64,000 nucleotides of DNA from Cyclobacteriaceae bacterium (GTDB lineage Bacteria; Bacteroidota; Bacteroidia; Cytophagales; Cyclobacteriaceae), in the NCBI GenBank assembly GCA_019638235.1, contig JAHBUE010000002.1:124001-188000 (forward strand), given 5' to 3'. The notes under the pieces are model-generated. The model saw only the letters and a program-made list of their open reading frames with translations, was not told where the DNA came from and did not search any database. The translations under genes were made by a program, and so were the position numbers. Positions 1 through 8,297 of the stretch are shown here, in pieces (positions within the stretch are counted from its first letter, which is position 1; each line of letters opens with the position of its first letter).

Positions 1-202
1 ACTCCAGCGTTCTTTCAGGGCAGTAAAAATATTGCCCCACATATTGTTTTTTGGGCAGGCTACGATACCCTACCTCAATAATATCAATCGGCAGCACATT
101 AACTGAATTCAGATATTGATTCACCAATTGCTTATCAAAATCCCAATTAGTGTAGTACCCACCATCGCGGAGTGTACAATCAAGATATTCTGTTCTGTTC
201 AT
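1..202 (-). CDS. Partial aldolase/DRE-TIM metallolyase family protein
   Basis: Only the first 67 codons lie in the window; the gene runs off the left edge. The ATG is at 202-200 on the minus strand. The N-terminus contains the motif LDCTLRDGGYYTNWDF, matching the TLRDGG metal-binding signature of the HMGL-like (DRE-TIM) superfamily, which includes 4-hydroxy-2-oxovalerate aldolase, homocitrate synthase and isopropylmalate synthase. This branch is often found in O-antigen and capsule clusters as an aldolase of unknown substrate. The gene follows the NeuB-family synthase on the same strand by about 34 bp, so the two are probably co-transcribed and act in the same sugar-acid pathway. The substrate cannot be read from this fragment. 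Confidence 0.75.
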   Translation of the reverse strand, partial: MNRTEYLDCTLRDGGYYTNWDFDKQLVNQYLNSVNVLPIDIIEVGYRSLPKKQYVGQYFYCPERTLE

Positions 203-236
203 AGCGGACGGGTACAGTTAGTTAATCAGCAGGCGG

Positions 237-1106
237 TTATTTAGGGTTCCACTTCAGTTTTTCGCGCTGGACAGCTTCGATCGAAAGTATTTCATTGGTT
301 TTATAGGCAAGAGCTTTATACACGTTTTTAACATCACGGCAAAGTTTACGAAGACCTTCAGGCTCAAGGGATGCTGCATGGTCTGTTCCTTTCCAGGTGC
401 GGTCGAGCGTGAAGTGCCGCTCTATCCATTCAGCACCCAACGTCATGGCGGCAATGTCAGCCGCAATACCTAAATGATGCCCGGAGAATCCAATGCCTCC
501 AACCCGCTGCCCATAGGTGTTTTTGAGGCGGACAATTTCATACAAGCAAATGTCTTCAAACGGAACAGGATATCCTGAAGTGCAACTATATATCAAAAGG
601 TCTTTGGCACGTCCCTTACTTTCAAAAAATGAAACAATTTTTTCTTCTTCGTCATGGGTAGTCATACCAAAAGATAATTGAACTTGCCCCTTAAAATGAT
701 CGCACAGGTACCCCAGCATCTCAAAGTGCAGATTAGATGCAGAAGGTATCTTTATAAATTCCGGGGTTAGGGCTGTTATTTCCTTAGCGGATGTCATATC
801 CCAAACAGAAGTGCTGTAAACAACCCCAACTTCATCACAATAATCCTTTAATTCTTTATGTTGTTGCCAGGAAAACTCCAAAAAGTCCCTGTGTTCTCCA
901 TACGTTTTCCCATATGAATTGGCCGGGTTGGGATGCGGTTTATTGTAACCTTCCTCGCCTAACAATTCATGGTTATTACGTTTCTGAAATTTAACAGCAT
1001 CCGCTCCTGAAAGGACAGCTACTTTTATCATTTCTTTGGCGGTTTGAAAATCACCCTTGTGGTTGCATCCGATTTCGGCTACTACTTTTGGTTTCTCTGC
1101 TAACAT
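237..1106 (-). CDS. N-acetylneuraminate synthase family protein (NeuB/SpsE-like, no SAF domain)
   Basis: This 289-residue protein is a NeuB-type TIM barrel that condenses phosphoenolpyruvate with an amino-sugar to give a nonulosonic acid. Visible family motifs are AEIGCNHKG near the N-terminus, AVKFQKR around residue 40, IKIPSASN in the middle, GFSGHH around 209 and AEWIERHFTLDRTWKGTDH near 230. Classical NeuB proteins have about 340-350 residues and end in a SAF/antifreeze-like domain; this one stops after the barrel, so that domain is absent here. It sits between an aldolase-family gene and IS/pseudogene remnants in a polysaccharide locus. It probably makes a sialic-, legionaminic- or pseudaminic-like acid for surface glycans; which one cannot be decided from sequence. 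The ATG at 1106 is the first start in frame. Confidence 0.85.
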   Translation of the reverse strand: MLAEKPKVVAEIGCNHKGDFQTAKEMIKVAVLSGADAVKFQKRNNHELLGEEGYNKPHPNPANSYGKTYGEHRDFLEFSWQQHKELKDYCDEVGVVYSTSVWDMTSAKEITALTPEFIKIPSASNLHFEMLGYLCDHFKGQVQLSFGMTTHDEEEKIVSFFESKGRAKDLLIYSCTSGYPVPFEDICLYEIVRLKNTYGQRVGGIGFSGHHLGIAADIAAMTLGAEWIERHFTLDRTWKGTDHAASLEPEGLRKLCRDVKNVYKALAYKTNEILSIEAVQREKLKWNPK

Positions 1107-1126
1107 ATCATTAAGTAAGTTGTCTA

Positions 1127-1660
1127 ATTAAACTACCCTCGCCTGCAAAGCGAGGGGTTGATAGAATAACTTCGGCTAAAGCCGACTAAAGACCATCGGA
1201 TATAGTAAAGTCCCCATCGTTCTTTTCTTTATCATCTTGATTATCTATATACTGCATTATTGCCTCATCGGTTATGTTCCCCGAACTCGCAACAAAATAG
1301 CCCCTACCCACAAATGCCTACCCCAGAACAGCTCCGACAACATTTTATCTTCTCTCAGTAACTTGTACGAACTCTTCCCTTGCAAGTACTGAACCAATTT
1401 GCTTATCGCCAAGTGGGGAGGAACGGACACAAACAAGTATACGTGATCTCTCGAAACATGGCCTTTTATTATCTCAACTTCATATTCCTTACCCCCCCTT
1501 ATCAACTCTCTAACTCGTTCAGCTACAGACCTAACCTTCTTACGATACTTCGTTATCCAAACTATATGATATTTACCATCATAGGTCGTGTGCGATGTTT
1601 TTCGGTAATTTTGCATCACACAAAGATATTAAACTAAAGTCTTCGCCTAAAGGCGAGGGA
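1127..1660 (-). mobile_element. IS200/IS605-family insertion element, probably inactive
   Basis: A single Y1-transposase gene is flanked by subterminal hairpins, as in IS200-type elements. At one side the palindrome CCCTCGC-N7-GCGAGGG lies at 1136-1156, with a second small hairpin (TCGGCT/AGCCGA) at about 1172-1185. At the other side CTTCGCC-N4-GGCGAGG lies at 1641-1658. The nonamer ATTAAACTA precedes both main hairpins in the same orientation (1127-1135 and 1628-1636). The exact cleavage ends cannot be fixed by eye, so the limits are approximate. The element lies between a decayed glycosyltransferase and the NeuB-family gene. Confidence 0.75.
1186..1619 (-). pseudogene. tnpA: Frameshifted IS200/IS605 transposase TnpA
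   Basis: The reading frame from the ATG at 1619 encodes a Y1 (HUH) transposase: YHIVWITKYRKKV near the N-terminus, the HUH-type motif region GHVSRDHVYLFVSVPPH, then SKLVQYLQGKSSYKLL and FWGRHLW. After HLW the frame is lost near 1298-1305 and stops at 1272. One base over, the sequence continues as GYFVASSGNITDEAIMQYID and ends at TAG 1188-1186, which is the expected C-terminus of the family. One nucleotide is therefore missing in a short G run. The catalytic Tyr on the alphaD helix should lie near the frameshift, so the enzyme is probably inactive unless this is a sequencing error or programmed frameshifting. In the HUH motif the second His is followed by VYLF rather than the usual VHLL, another possible loss. 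Confidence 0.8.
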
Positions 1661-1679
1661 TTTCCCTCCAGACACATAC

Positions 1680-2024
1680 ATTAAAAATTGTTCAATGCGT
1701 TGCTCAGATTCTGCACCTCCATATGCACACAACTGCCGATACACACGCTGCTGATCTTTCCATTTGTATTCCTGATAAGTTGAACAAAATTTCCATGAAG
1801 CCCAGTGTTTCGTTCATTTTGAAGCAATCAGACAGAAGACTCTGCGCACAGGTTCTTTAATGTTTCATAAGTATCGTCAGCAGAAGCATTATCAATAATG
1901 AGAACTTATGTCTCTCCGAGTATTTCCATCTTCAACAACTCCTCCACACGTTTCGATACCGTTTGCAACGGCTATACGTGGGTATACCCAACGTTATAAG
2001 GGGTCTGTTTGTATTCCCAATCAT
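1680..2024 (-). pseudogene. Decayed GT2-family glycosyltransferase
   Basis: Three broken reading segments on the minus strand give a GT2 glycosyltransferase N-terminus. The first runs from the ATG at 2024 and contains LITLGIPTYSR. After a frameshift comes a segment with VSKRVEELLKMEILGET, a stop, then VLIIDNASADDTYETLKN and LCAESSV. After another stop comes LLQNERNTGLHGNFVQLIRN. IPTYSR and DNASADDT are the nucleotide-sugar-binding signatures of the family. The remainder of the catalytic domain is missing, and the remnant ends close to the IS element. The original ATG overlaps the stop of the ABC transporter gene as ATGA, so this was a translationally coupled member of the polysaccharide operon. 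Confidence 0.75.
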
Positions 2025-3853
2025 ATTTCCTGTAGCTCAACCATCTTTTTAAACCTCTCCGATTGAGTAATCAGTTTGTCAAAAGGAGCAATATGTTCGA
2101 TTCGGCCATTAGCCATCATTACAATCCGGTCGGCATTACGCACTGTAGATAAGCGGTGCGCTACGCTGATCATGGTGTATTTTCCTTTTAACGTATCAAG
2201 GCTCTCTTGTATATAACGCTCCGTTTCTGTGTCTAAAGCCGATGTAGCTTCATCCAATATCAGTATATCAATATCCCTATAAAGCTCCCGTGCAATAGCA
2301 ATACGTTGCCGTTGCCCACCGCTAAGATTAATACCACCATTTCCCAACATAGTATCTTCTTTTTCCGGTAAACTTTGAATAAAATCAAAAAGGGCCGCCT
2401 GTTTTACAGCTTGCCAAAAACGTTCTGTACTTTCTTTAGATCGTCCTTCCCAAAAAGTAATGTTGTCAAATATATCGGCATTAAAAATGACGGGCTCCTG
2501 AGTAATAAAGCCAACACGCTCCTGAAAGGAAGCTGTACTTAATTGCCGTATATCTTTGTTATCAATAGAGTAAATACCTTCATCCGGCTTCAATAAACCA
2601 CTTAAAATATTAACCAATGTAGTTTTTCCGCTACCACTCTCCCCCACTAAAGCAATGGATTCATATTTTTTTATCTCAAGGTCAATATCTTTCAAAATAG
2701 ATTGCTTTCCATAAGCAAAATTGATACATTCTAATCTCAAATTACTGTTAAGTTCTGTAAATGCAACTTCTCCTTTTTGTTTTTCCTTGCTCATCCTTAA
2801 GTCGGCACTAAATCCCACTACATTTTCCAACGAACCGGAAAAAAGGATATAATTATTCCACGAGGTTTGCAAATTATTAAGAGCCGTGAGTGCACGGTAA
2901 AAGAAAAGCAAGCTTACCAAAATAGGGCCTAATGGCGCTTTGAGCGCTTCGGTTTGTACCACAATTACGGTCGCCACCACAATAATCATAATAGGCTCAC
3001 GCGCAGACTGAAGTATTGCTCCGTATTTTCCCAAACGGGTATTTTCTTCTTCTATTTCTAATACTGTTTTTTCCAGTTTATCCACATATTGATCATTTCT
3101 TCCCGTTGCTTTCAGGTATTTAAAATTGGTAATATACTGTAAAACCAACCCGTGGAAACGGCTGTTGCCTAAAGACAAATTACGCGAAGCATGCTTGCTT
3201 AACTTGTAAAAGTAACGGTATAAAAAATTAGAGAGTATTCCACCGGCAATTACCAGTAAAGAAAAGCCCGCGTCCACTATAAAAGCAAAGGTCATATAAA
3301 CCAATACATGTACTGACATGTCCATAGAGCGGAAGTAATGAGTAAATGCATTGGTAATACGTTCGGTTTCGGTAGTAAAAGCATTTTGAATACGGCCTAT
3401 ATCCCAGGAAATAAATTTTTTGAATTTAATACGATTAAAGTCTTGCAACAGGCTAAGGCGCATTTTGCGCAGGAAGTATTGCCTTATTTGTACCTGGTAG
3501 TAATTTCCGAAATAAAAAATAATACCTTTTAGTAAGAAGAAGATTATCAATACGACAAGAATAGACCTGAGATTGAGTACAAGCCCCCAGTGTTGCATTG
3601 TATCGACTAAGAAATCCAGGTTTCCCATGCCTTCTCCGGTGGCCTCAGTTTCCCCTCCCACTAACTGAAGCATGGGGAAAAACATCGCCAGTCCGAATCC
3701 ATCCAACATACCAACTACCACACCTACACAAAGCGCAAAGAAAATACGTTGTTGCAGGATACGGTAAAAAAAAGTGAACCCGCTAAAGTGTTTTTTTATG
3801 AAGTCTCTAACCGTTTGCACAAGCCAATAACCAAGGCAAATGTATTTTTTCAA
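2021..3853 (-). CDS. ABC transporter, fused permease and ATPase (polysaccharide/lipid exporter type)
   Basis: A half-transporter of MsbA/LipA-exporter type. About six membrane segments lie in residues 30-330, followed by an ATPase domain. Visible ATPase motifs are Walker A GESGSGKTT, signature LSGGQRQRIAIARE, Walker B DILILDEATSALD and the switch His in VAHRLSTV. It would act as a homodimer in the inner membrane, exporting a lipid-linked glycan or similar substrate. Downstream of wza/wzc-like genes and upstream of a glycosyltransferase remnant, it is most likely part of capsule or exopolysaccharide assembly. The frame opens with TTG at 3853; GTG at 3820 is an alternative start, and neither has a convincing ribosome-binding site. 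Confidence 0.85.
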   Translation of the reverse strand: MKKYICLGYWLVQTVRDFIKKHFSGFTFFYRILQQRIFFALCVGVVVGMLDGFGLAMFFPMLQLVGGETEATGEGMGNLDFLVDTMQHWGLVLNLRSILVVLIIFFLLKGIIFYFGNYYQVQIRQYFLRKMRLSLLQDFNRIKFKKFISWDIGRIQNAFTTETERITNAFTHYFRSMDMSVHVLVYMTFAFIVDAGFSLLVIAGGILSNFLYRYFYKLSKHASRNLSLGNSRFHGLVLQYITNFKYLKATGRNDQYVDKLEKTVLEIEEENTRLGKYGAILQSAREPIMIIVVATVIVVQTEALKAPLGPILVSLLFFYRALTALNNLQTSWNNYILFSGSLENVVGFSADLRMSKEKQKGEVAFTELNSNLRLECINFAYGKQSILKDIDLEIKKYESIALVGESGSGKTTLVNILSGLLKPDEGIYSIDNKDIRQLSTASFQERVGFITQEPVIFNADIFDNITFWEGRSKESTERFWQAVKQAALFDFIQSLPEKEDTMLGNGGINLSGGQRQRIAIARELYRDIDILILDEATSALDTETERYIQESLDTLKGKYTMISVAHRLSTVRNADRIVMMANGRIEHIAPFDKLITQSERFKKMVELQEI

Positions 3854-3888
3854 TCTCCATATTAATTACCATAGAGATAATCTTACTT

Positions 3889-6258
3889 CTACTCCTCGTA
3901 ATACCCACCCGACCTCTTCTTACGAAGTCCGTAGCCATAACCGTAGCCGTAGCCGTAACCGTAGCCATACCCGTATCCATATCCATAACCGGGGCCGGAT
4001 TTGTAAATATCGTTTAACACAAAACTTATTTTTCTGATTTTCCCTGCTGTATAAAAGTCATCGATGGTTTGTAACAGCGCTTTGGGTGTATAATTCTGAC
4101 GGACAATAAACAGGGTGTGATCCGTCAATGCAGAAAGTACAAATGCATCTGTTACCAATACCAACGGAGGCGAGTCAATGAATATAAAATCAAACTGCGT
4201 ACGGGCTTGTTGTAAAAAGGCCTCCATTCGTTTACTTAAAATCAGTTCAGAAGGGTTGGGAGGCACGGGGCCACCGCTTACCAGGCACAGGTTTTCAAAT
4301 TCGGTTTTTTGCACAACCTCTTCAAATTCTGCTAATCCCGCCAAATAATTGCTTAACCCGATGTGATTATCCAACTTAAAATCGGTATAGATTCTCGGCT
4401 TGCGCATGTCAGCGCCAATGATGAGTGTTTTCTTGCCCGATAAGGCAAACACCGATGCCAGGTTAATGGACGTAAACGTTTTACCTTCTCCGCTAATAGA
4501 ACTGGAAACCAGAAACACACCTTTCTCCCTACCTTCAAGAAAATAATGCAGGTTAGATCGCAATGCTCTGAACGATTCGGATATGGCAGACTTGGGTTTT
4601 GTAAACACCTCCAGATTTTCATTTATACGTTTATGGCCTACACCACCTATAAATGGAATGCTGGTGATATTTTCAATATCCTCGCGTGATTGAATGCGCG
4701 TATTTGACATTTCAAGGAGAACAAAGATAATTAATGGAAGTACAAGGCCACCTGAAAGCCCCACCAGGTAGTTGCGTGCAGGTGAAGGCGATATAGGGCC
4801 ATACGCCCGTGGTGGGTTTACCATCATAATATCGGTAGTGTTAGCCGCGCGCGAAATGCCGGCCTCTGCCCTGCGTTGTAACAAAAACACATACAGGTTT
4901 TCAAGCAGAGCATAATTTCTTTTAATGTTTACTAATTGTCGTTCAGCCACCGGCAGGCGATTCAATTGTACTTCAACTTCCTTAATGCCCTTGTTCAGAA
5001 AATCCAACTTAATCTTGTCAACCGATTTTTGATTTCTAACTGACTCCAGGATATCATTTTTCAATTCCTGTATCCGCTTTCTTCCGTCAGCAATTAACGG
5101 GTGCTCTAATTTTTCAGTTCGTACCAATAATTTTATATCGGTTTGTATTTTTATCATCTGCGAAATCAGGGCAGTTAAAACCGGGTCTGTTATACCAACA
5201 GATGTTGGCAATATCACCTGGTCAAGACTATTATCGCTTTGACTGATGTAATTATCCAAATACGTATAGTAGTTGTCGCGAAGCGTCAGGTCTGTCTTCT
5301 GGATTTCCAATCCTTCAATCTTCTGATACAGTCGAAGCGCCTCGCTGTTCAGGTCGGTTACAATATTCTGATTTTTAAATACTTCTAATTGCCGCTCCGA
5401 CTTGCGTAGTGAGTCTGAAATATTTTTGAGTTGATCGTCAATAAAACTGATTGTATTTGTGGCTATCATGTTTTTATTATTCAGATCATACTGTTGGTAA
5501 TTTTCAATCAGGGCGTTTATAAAATCAATCTCTTTCTGTGCCTGTGGACCTTTAAGGGACAGGTTGATAACTCCGGCACCTTCCTCTGCCCATTCGGCTG
5601 ATATCCGGGATGAATAACTCTCACCTACATTAACGGAAGGTCTCCATGAAAATGCGTACAGTTCACCTACAAGGTCTTTTACATCGCCTTTTGCCTGTAA
5701 CTGAAATTCCATACCATTAATGGAAACCGGTTCATTAAATCGTTTACGGGCCGTATGATCCTCGTGGTTGTGCTCGTAAAAAATATCAAACTCCGATTCG
5801 CTGACAATCTCAAACCTGAAATACAGGCTTCTGGCATTTCCATTTTTAGTAATATCTACATTTAATGGCAGTGATTTGTATACTTCGGATGTAAGAAGAT
5901 TACCTATCCTATAAAATGTTTTATCAAATGATAATTCCTTTACAGTCTGTTCCATCAACGGAATAGATTTGATAATATAAAGTTCGTTAAGATAATTCCG
6001 GTAGAATTTCACCAACGGATTATTGTACAGGAAATCACCGCTGGAAGCTTCCTGGGTTTCTTTTACAATAATGGAAGCTTTTACCTCATAAATACGCGTA
6101 GCATATCGGTTAATTGCAAAGGCGATGAACAGCCCGGCAAGAACGCTAAGTACAATTAAATACCAATACCGTGCAGCCTGGTAAAGAATACGCTTGGGGT
6201 CAATATTCAGGCCATCGTTTTCTCTTACAGGTTTATCAACTTGAAGTGGCGTGTTCAC
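3889..6258 (-). CDS. Wzc-like polysaccharide co-polymerase / bacterial tyrosine autokinase
   Basis: This 789-residue inner-membrane protein pairs a Wzz-type chain-length domain with a BY-kinase. A first membrane segment lies at about residues 30-55, a long periplasmic coiled-coil region at about 250-470, and a second membrane segment near 515-535. The cytoplasmic kinase follows, with Walker A SSSISGEGKTFTS, Walker A' LIIGADMRKPR and Walker B FIFIDSPP. The C-terminus is a tyrosine cluster made of ten consecutive Gly-Tyr pairs and a final GGYYEE, the expected autophosphorylation tail. The GTG start overlaps the stop of the Wza-like gene (GTGA), so translation is coupled. Wza and Wzc homologues together drive polymerisation and export of capsule or exopolysaccharide. 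Confidence 0.9.
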   Translation of the reverse strand: MNTPLQVDKPVRENDGLNIDPKRILYQAARYWYLIVLSVLAGLFIAFAINRYATRIYEVKASIIVKETQEASSGDFLYNNPLVKFYRNYLNELYIIKSIPLMEQTVKELSFDKTFYRIGNLLTSEVYKSLPLNVDITKNGNARSLYFRFEIVSESEFDIFYEHNHEDHTARKRFNEPVSINGMEFQLQAKGDVKDLVGELYAFSWRPSVNVGESYSSRISAEWAEEGAGVINLSLKGPQAQKEIDFINALIENYQQYDLNNKNMIATNTISFIDDQLKNISDSLRKSERQLEVFKNQNIVTDLNSEALRLYQKIEGLEIQKTDLTLRDNYYTYLDNYISQSDNSLDQVILPTSVGITDPVLTALISQMIKIQTDIKLLVRTEKLEHPLIADGRKRIQELKNDILESVRNQKSVDKIKLDFLNKGIKEVEVQLNRLPVAERQLVNIKRNYALLENLYVFLLQRRAEAGISRAANTTDIMMVNPPRAYGPISPSPARNYLVGLSGGLVLPLIIFVLLEMSNTRIQSREDIENITSIPFIGGVGHKRINENLEVFTKPKSAISESFRALRSNLHYFLEGREKGVFLVSSSISGEGKTFTSINLASVFALSGKKTLIIGADMRKPRIYTDFKLDNHIGLSNYLAGLAEFEEVVQKTEFENLCLVSGGPVPPNPSELILSKRMEAFLQQARTQFDFIFIDSPPLVLVTDAFVLSALTDHTLFIVRQNYTPKALLQTIDDFYTAGKIRKISFVLNDIYKSGPGYGYGYGYGYGYGYGYGYGYGLRKKRSGGYYEE
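3931..3990 (-). repeat. Ten hexanucleotide units encoding (Gly-Tyr)10
   Basis: Ten in-frame 6-bp units of form GGN TAY encode the tyrosine-rich tail of the kinase. The third positions vary among units (GGT, GGA, GGG, GGC; TAT, TAC), so the tract is not a fresh slippage product and the amino-acid pattern appears to be conserved by selection. Confidence 0.95.
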
Positions 6259-7040
6259 TTGGTGGTGAGGTTTACTGTTAAAATAATAAGGGTAAGGGCG
6301 GAAATCACGAGTGAAATATTTTGCCCGAAATACTTCCGGTAGGGCCGTTGCCGCAGGGCAGGCACAATCAATAAATCGTTTTGATGAACAAAGAAGTTGG
6401 GCGACTGTACAAATTCCTCATCTAACAAGTCAATATACTGCACTTCGGTTTTACCGTCTTTAATACGAATCAGCTTTACATTTCGCTTATCTGCCAAATC
6501 GGTAAGCCCTCCGGCAAGGCCAATGGCTTCCAGCATATTTACCCGGTTATTGGAAAGCGGTACTGCCCCTTCCCTAACCACTTCACCTAATATAGTAACC
6601 CGGAAATTTATTAACCGTACTCTAACCACCGGACTTTCTAAATACAGGTTAGCTATTTTTTGAAGTGTGTCCTGGGCTTCATAAACGGTAAGCCCGGCTA
6701 CCTTCACTTTTCCAATAGAAGGAAAAGGCACATTGCCTTCCGGGTCAACTAACTCCCCAATCAAAAGTGGGTTTGCATTCTGGCCTAATCCCTGTCCACC
6801 CAGTGGTGTTTCCTTAGCTAAAAAATCATATTCCTTAGATGTAAGGCTTTCAAACCGTATGGAGAGAATATCTTCCGGTTGTATCCGGTACTCAAAATTT
6901 GAGTATGGGTAGCTACGCACTACCGTATCGGTTGGAAGTTCCTTTGCATTGATGTCTTCCTTTTGAAGCAACACGTATTTTCTGTTGGGCACACACGAGG
7001 CCAACAACATCAGCGCAAGTGCTATACATAAATATCTCAT
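6255..7040 (-). CDS. Polysaccharide export outer-membrane lipoprotein (Wza-like)
   Basis: A 261-residue protein with a lipoprotein signal peptide and lipobox LASC near residue 16. The polysaccharide-export domain follows (YRIQPEDILSIRF, GELVDPEGNVPFPSIGKVKVAGLT), then an SLBB-type domain (VTILGEVVREGAVPL, VNMLEAIGLAGGLTDLADK). A single C-terminal hydrophobic segment could be the outer-membrane-spanning helix of Wza octamers. It forms the export channel and works with the adjoining Wzc-like kinase. The ATG is at 7040. The stop overlaps the GTG of the next gene. Confidence 0.9.
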   Translation of the reverse strand: MRYLCIALALMLLASCVPNRKYVLLQKEDINAKELPTDTVVRSYPYSNFEYRIQPEDILSIRFESLTSKEYDFLAKETPLGGQGLGQNANPLLIGELVDPEGNVPFPSIGKVKVAGLTVYEAQDTLQKIANLYLESPVVRVRLINFRVTILGEVVREGAVPLSNNRVNMLEAIGLAGGLTDLADKRNVKLIRIKDGKTEVQYIDLLDEEFVQSPNFFVHQNDLLIVPALRQRPYRKYFGQNISLVISALTLIILTVNLTTK

Positions 7041-7172
7041 CTTGAAAAATTCAAACGCTAAATATATTCAAATTCCTGGCAAGCTTTATACCCGGCTATT
7101 CGCAGCTCCGCCTCCTCAGTCACAGTGAGTTTTTTTAAGCAGCACATTTCCGGCACAAAGTACCTGGCTCAC

Positions 7173-7691
7173 CTATTCCTGCCACAACAGGAGCGCATCC
7201 CGGAACTGTTCTTCCCGAAATTCAACAGCCTGTATGTGGGACACTTGTATATCGCGGTGAATCAGTGTTTTTGCCTTCTCCACCAAATTGGTTAAATATT
7301 GCTCGTCAATATCACCCACCAATAACAATTCAATCACACCCGAATCCTTCCCTTTGGCATAGTCGCCTGTAATATAGGCCAACTTGAGGTCGCCCAATTT
7401 GTGAATAATATTTTCAATGATTTTATCGATGCCCAAATACTTATGTACCAAGCCTTTAAGTTCCTGGTATAATGGGTGATGAACGTTAGCCCGGTATTCA
7501 ATAGTGCGGCCATTTTCGGAAGATGTTAAATAACCGGCCTTGCTCAGGTTGTTCAACTCATGGCGAATGGAGTTGGTCGATTCACCAAATTCCCCTGCCA
7601 ACCCCCGTAAATATGCAGTGGCATTGCTGTTGGTAAAGAACTTCAACAGCATTTTAACACGGGTTTTGGATGTAATCAGGCCTTCTAACAC
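7173..7691 (-). CDS. Winged-helix transcriptional regulator with C-terminal nucleotidyltransferase-like domain
   Basis: A 172-residue protein. The N-terminal ~75 residues form an ArsR-like winged helix (TSKTRVKMLLKFF, ESTNSIRHELNNLSKAGYL). The rest resembles the minimal nucleotidyltransferase-like domain often fused to it (LKLAYITGDYAKGKDSG, IELLLVGDID). Homologues are commonly found beside polysaccharide genes in Bacteroidota, and local regulation of the downstream wza-wzc operon is a reasonable inference. The likely start is GTG at 7691. An inverted repeat 29-45 bp upstream could be its operator. The nucleotidyltransferase-like part lacks an obvious full GSx10DxD catalytic set, so it may only bind ligands. 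Confidence 0.7.
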   Translation of the reverse strand: MLEGLITSKTRVKMLLKFFTNSNATAYLRGLAGEFGESTNSIRHELNNLSKAGYLTSSENGRTIEYRANVHHPLYQELKGLVHKYLGIDKIIENIIHKLGDLKLAYITGDYAKGKDSGVIELLLVGDIDEQYLTNLVEKAKTLIHRDIQVSHIQAVEFREEQFRDALLLWQE

Positions 7692-7719
7692 TTTTGCAAA
7701 GTAAAGGAAAGATTTAAAT

Positions 7720-7736
7720 GAGTAAAATTATTACTC
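7720..7736. promoter_or_regulatory. Inverted repeat, candidate operator
   Basis: GAGTAA-N5-TTACTC is a perfect 6-bp inverted repeat just upstream of the winged-helix regulator gene and between it and the NusG-like gene. The size and symmetry suit a winged-helix dimer. Autoregulation is an inference from position only. Confidence 0.4.
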
Positions 7737-7763
7737 GATAAAAAATCGTTGCAACATATAAGT

Positions 7764-8261
7764 TCAAATCTTCCTTAGCACAATTGAATCAAGGGTAACC
7801 AAAAGGCTATAGCCTATGGATTCCAATGAAACCGAAAACTTATCCCCTTCAGAAGTTCTGTTAACTGTACCGCGAAAACCTTTGAGGGGGCCATCTATAA
7901 TCTCCACCTGATCACCCTGTTTAAACTCTTCTGCTGGCAGTGATTCTACAAACAGCCCTGATGACAGAAACCGCTGAATTACCTCCATATCTTTCGGATG
8001 CAATATTGCCGGGCGGTCATTATGCCGGATACTCCAGGCAATGCCTGGAGTTTGAAGAATAGCAGGAACCTGATCAATTGTATCGCAAACAAAAATATAC
8101 GAATTGAATAAAGGCACTTCCACCTTCTTTTTTCTATCGCTCCATTGGCGCATCACTTTCTGAAGTGGTAAAAAAACCTCATATCCCCTTCTTGTCAGAA
8201 GGTCGCGAACCTTTTTCTCTTGTCGGCTTTTGGTATAGAACACAAACCAGTTCTTAGGCAT
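7764..8261 (-). CDS. NusG/RfaH-like transcription antiterminator (UpxY type)
   Basis: A 165-residue NusG paralogue. The NGN domain starts WFVFYTKSRQEKKV and contains FLPLQKVMRQWSDRKKKVEVPLFNSYIFV. The C-terminal KOW segment contains FKQGDQVEIIDGPLKGFRGTV. In Bacteroides, UpxY proteins of this family prevent premature termination in the long capsule operons they head; RfaH does the same in enterics. Its place as the first gene before the regulator, wza- and wzc-like genes fits a role as the operon-specific antiterminator of this polysaccharide locus. ATG at 8261. Confidence 0.85.
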   Translation of the reverse strand: MPKNWFVFYTKSRQEKKVRDLLTRRGYEVFLPLQKVMRQWSDRKKKVEVPLFNSYIFVCDTIDQVPAILQTPGIAWSIRHNDRPAILHPKDMEVIQRFLSSGLFVESLPAEEFKQGDQVEIIDGPLKGFRGTVNRTSEGDKFSVSLESIGYSLLVTLDSIVLRKI

Positions 8262-8297
8262 ACACTAACTGATTGCCGGTTATTCGTACCAGGGCTA

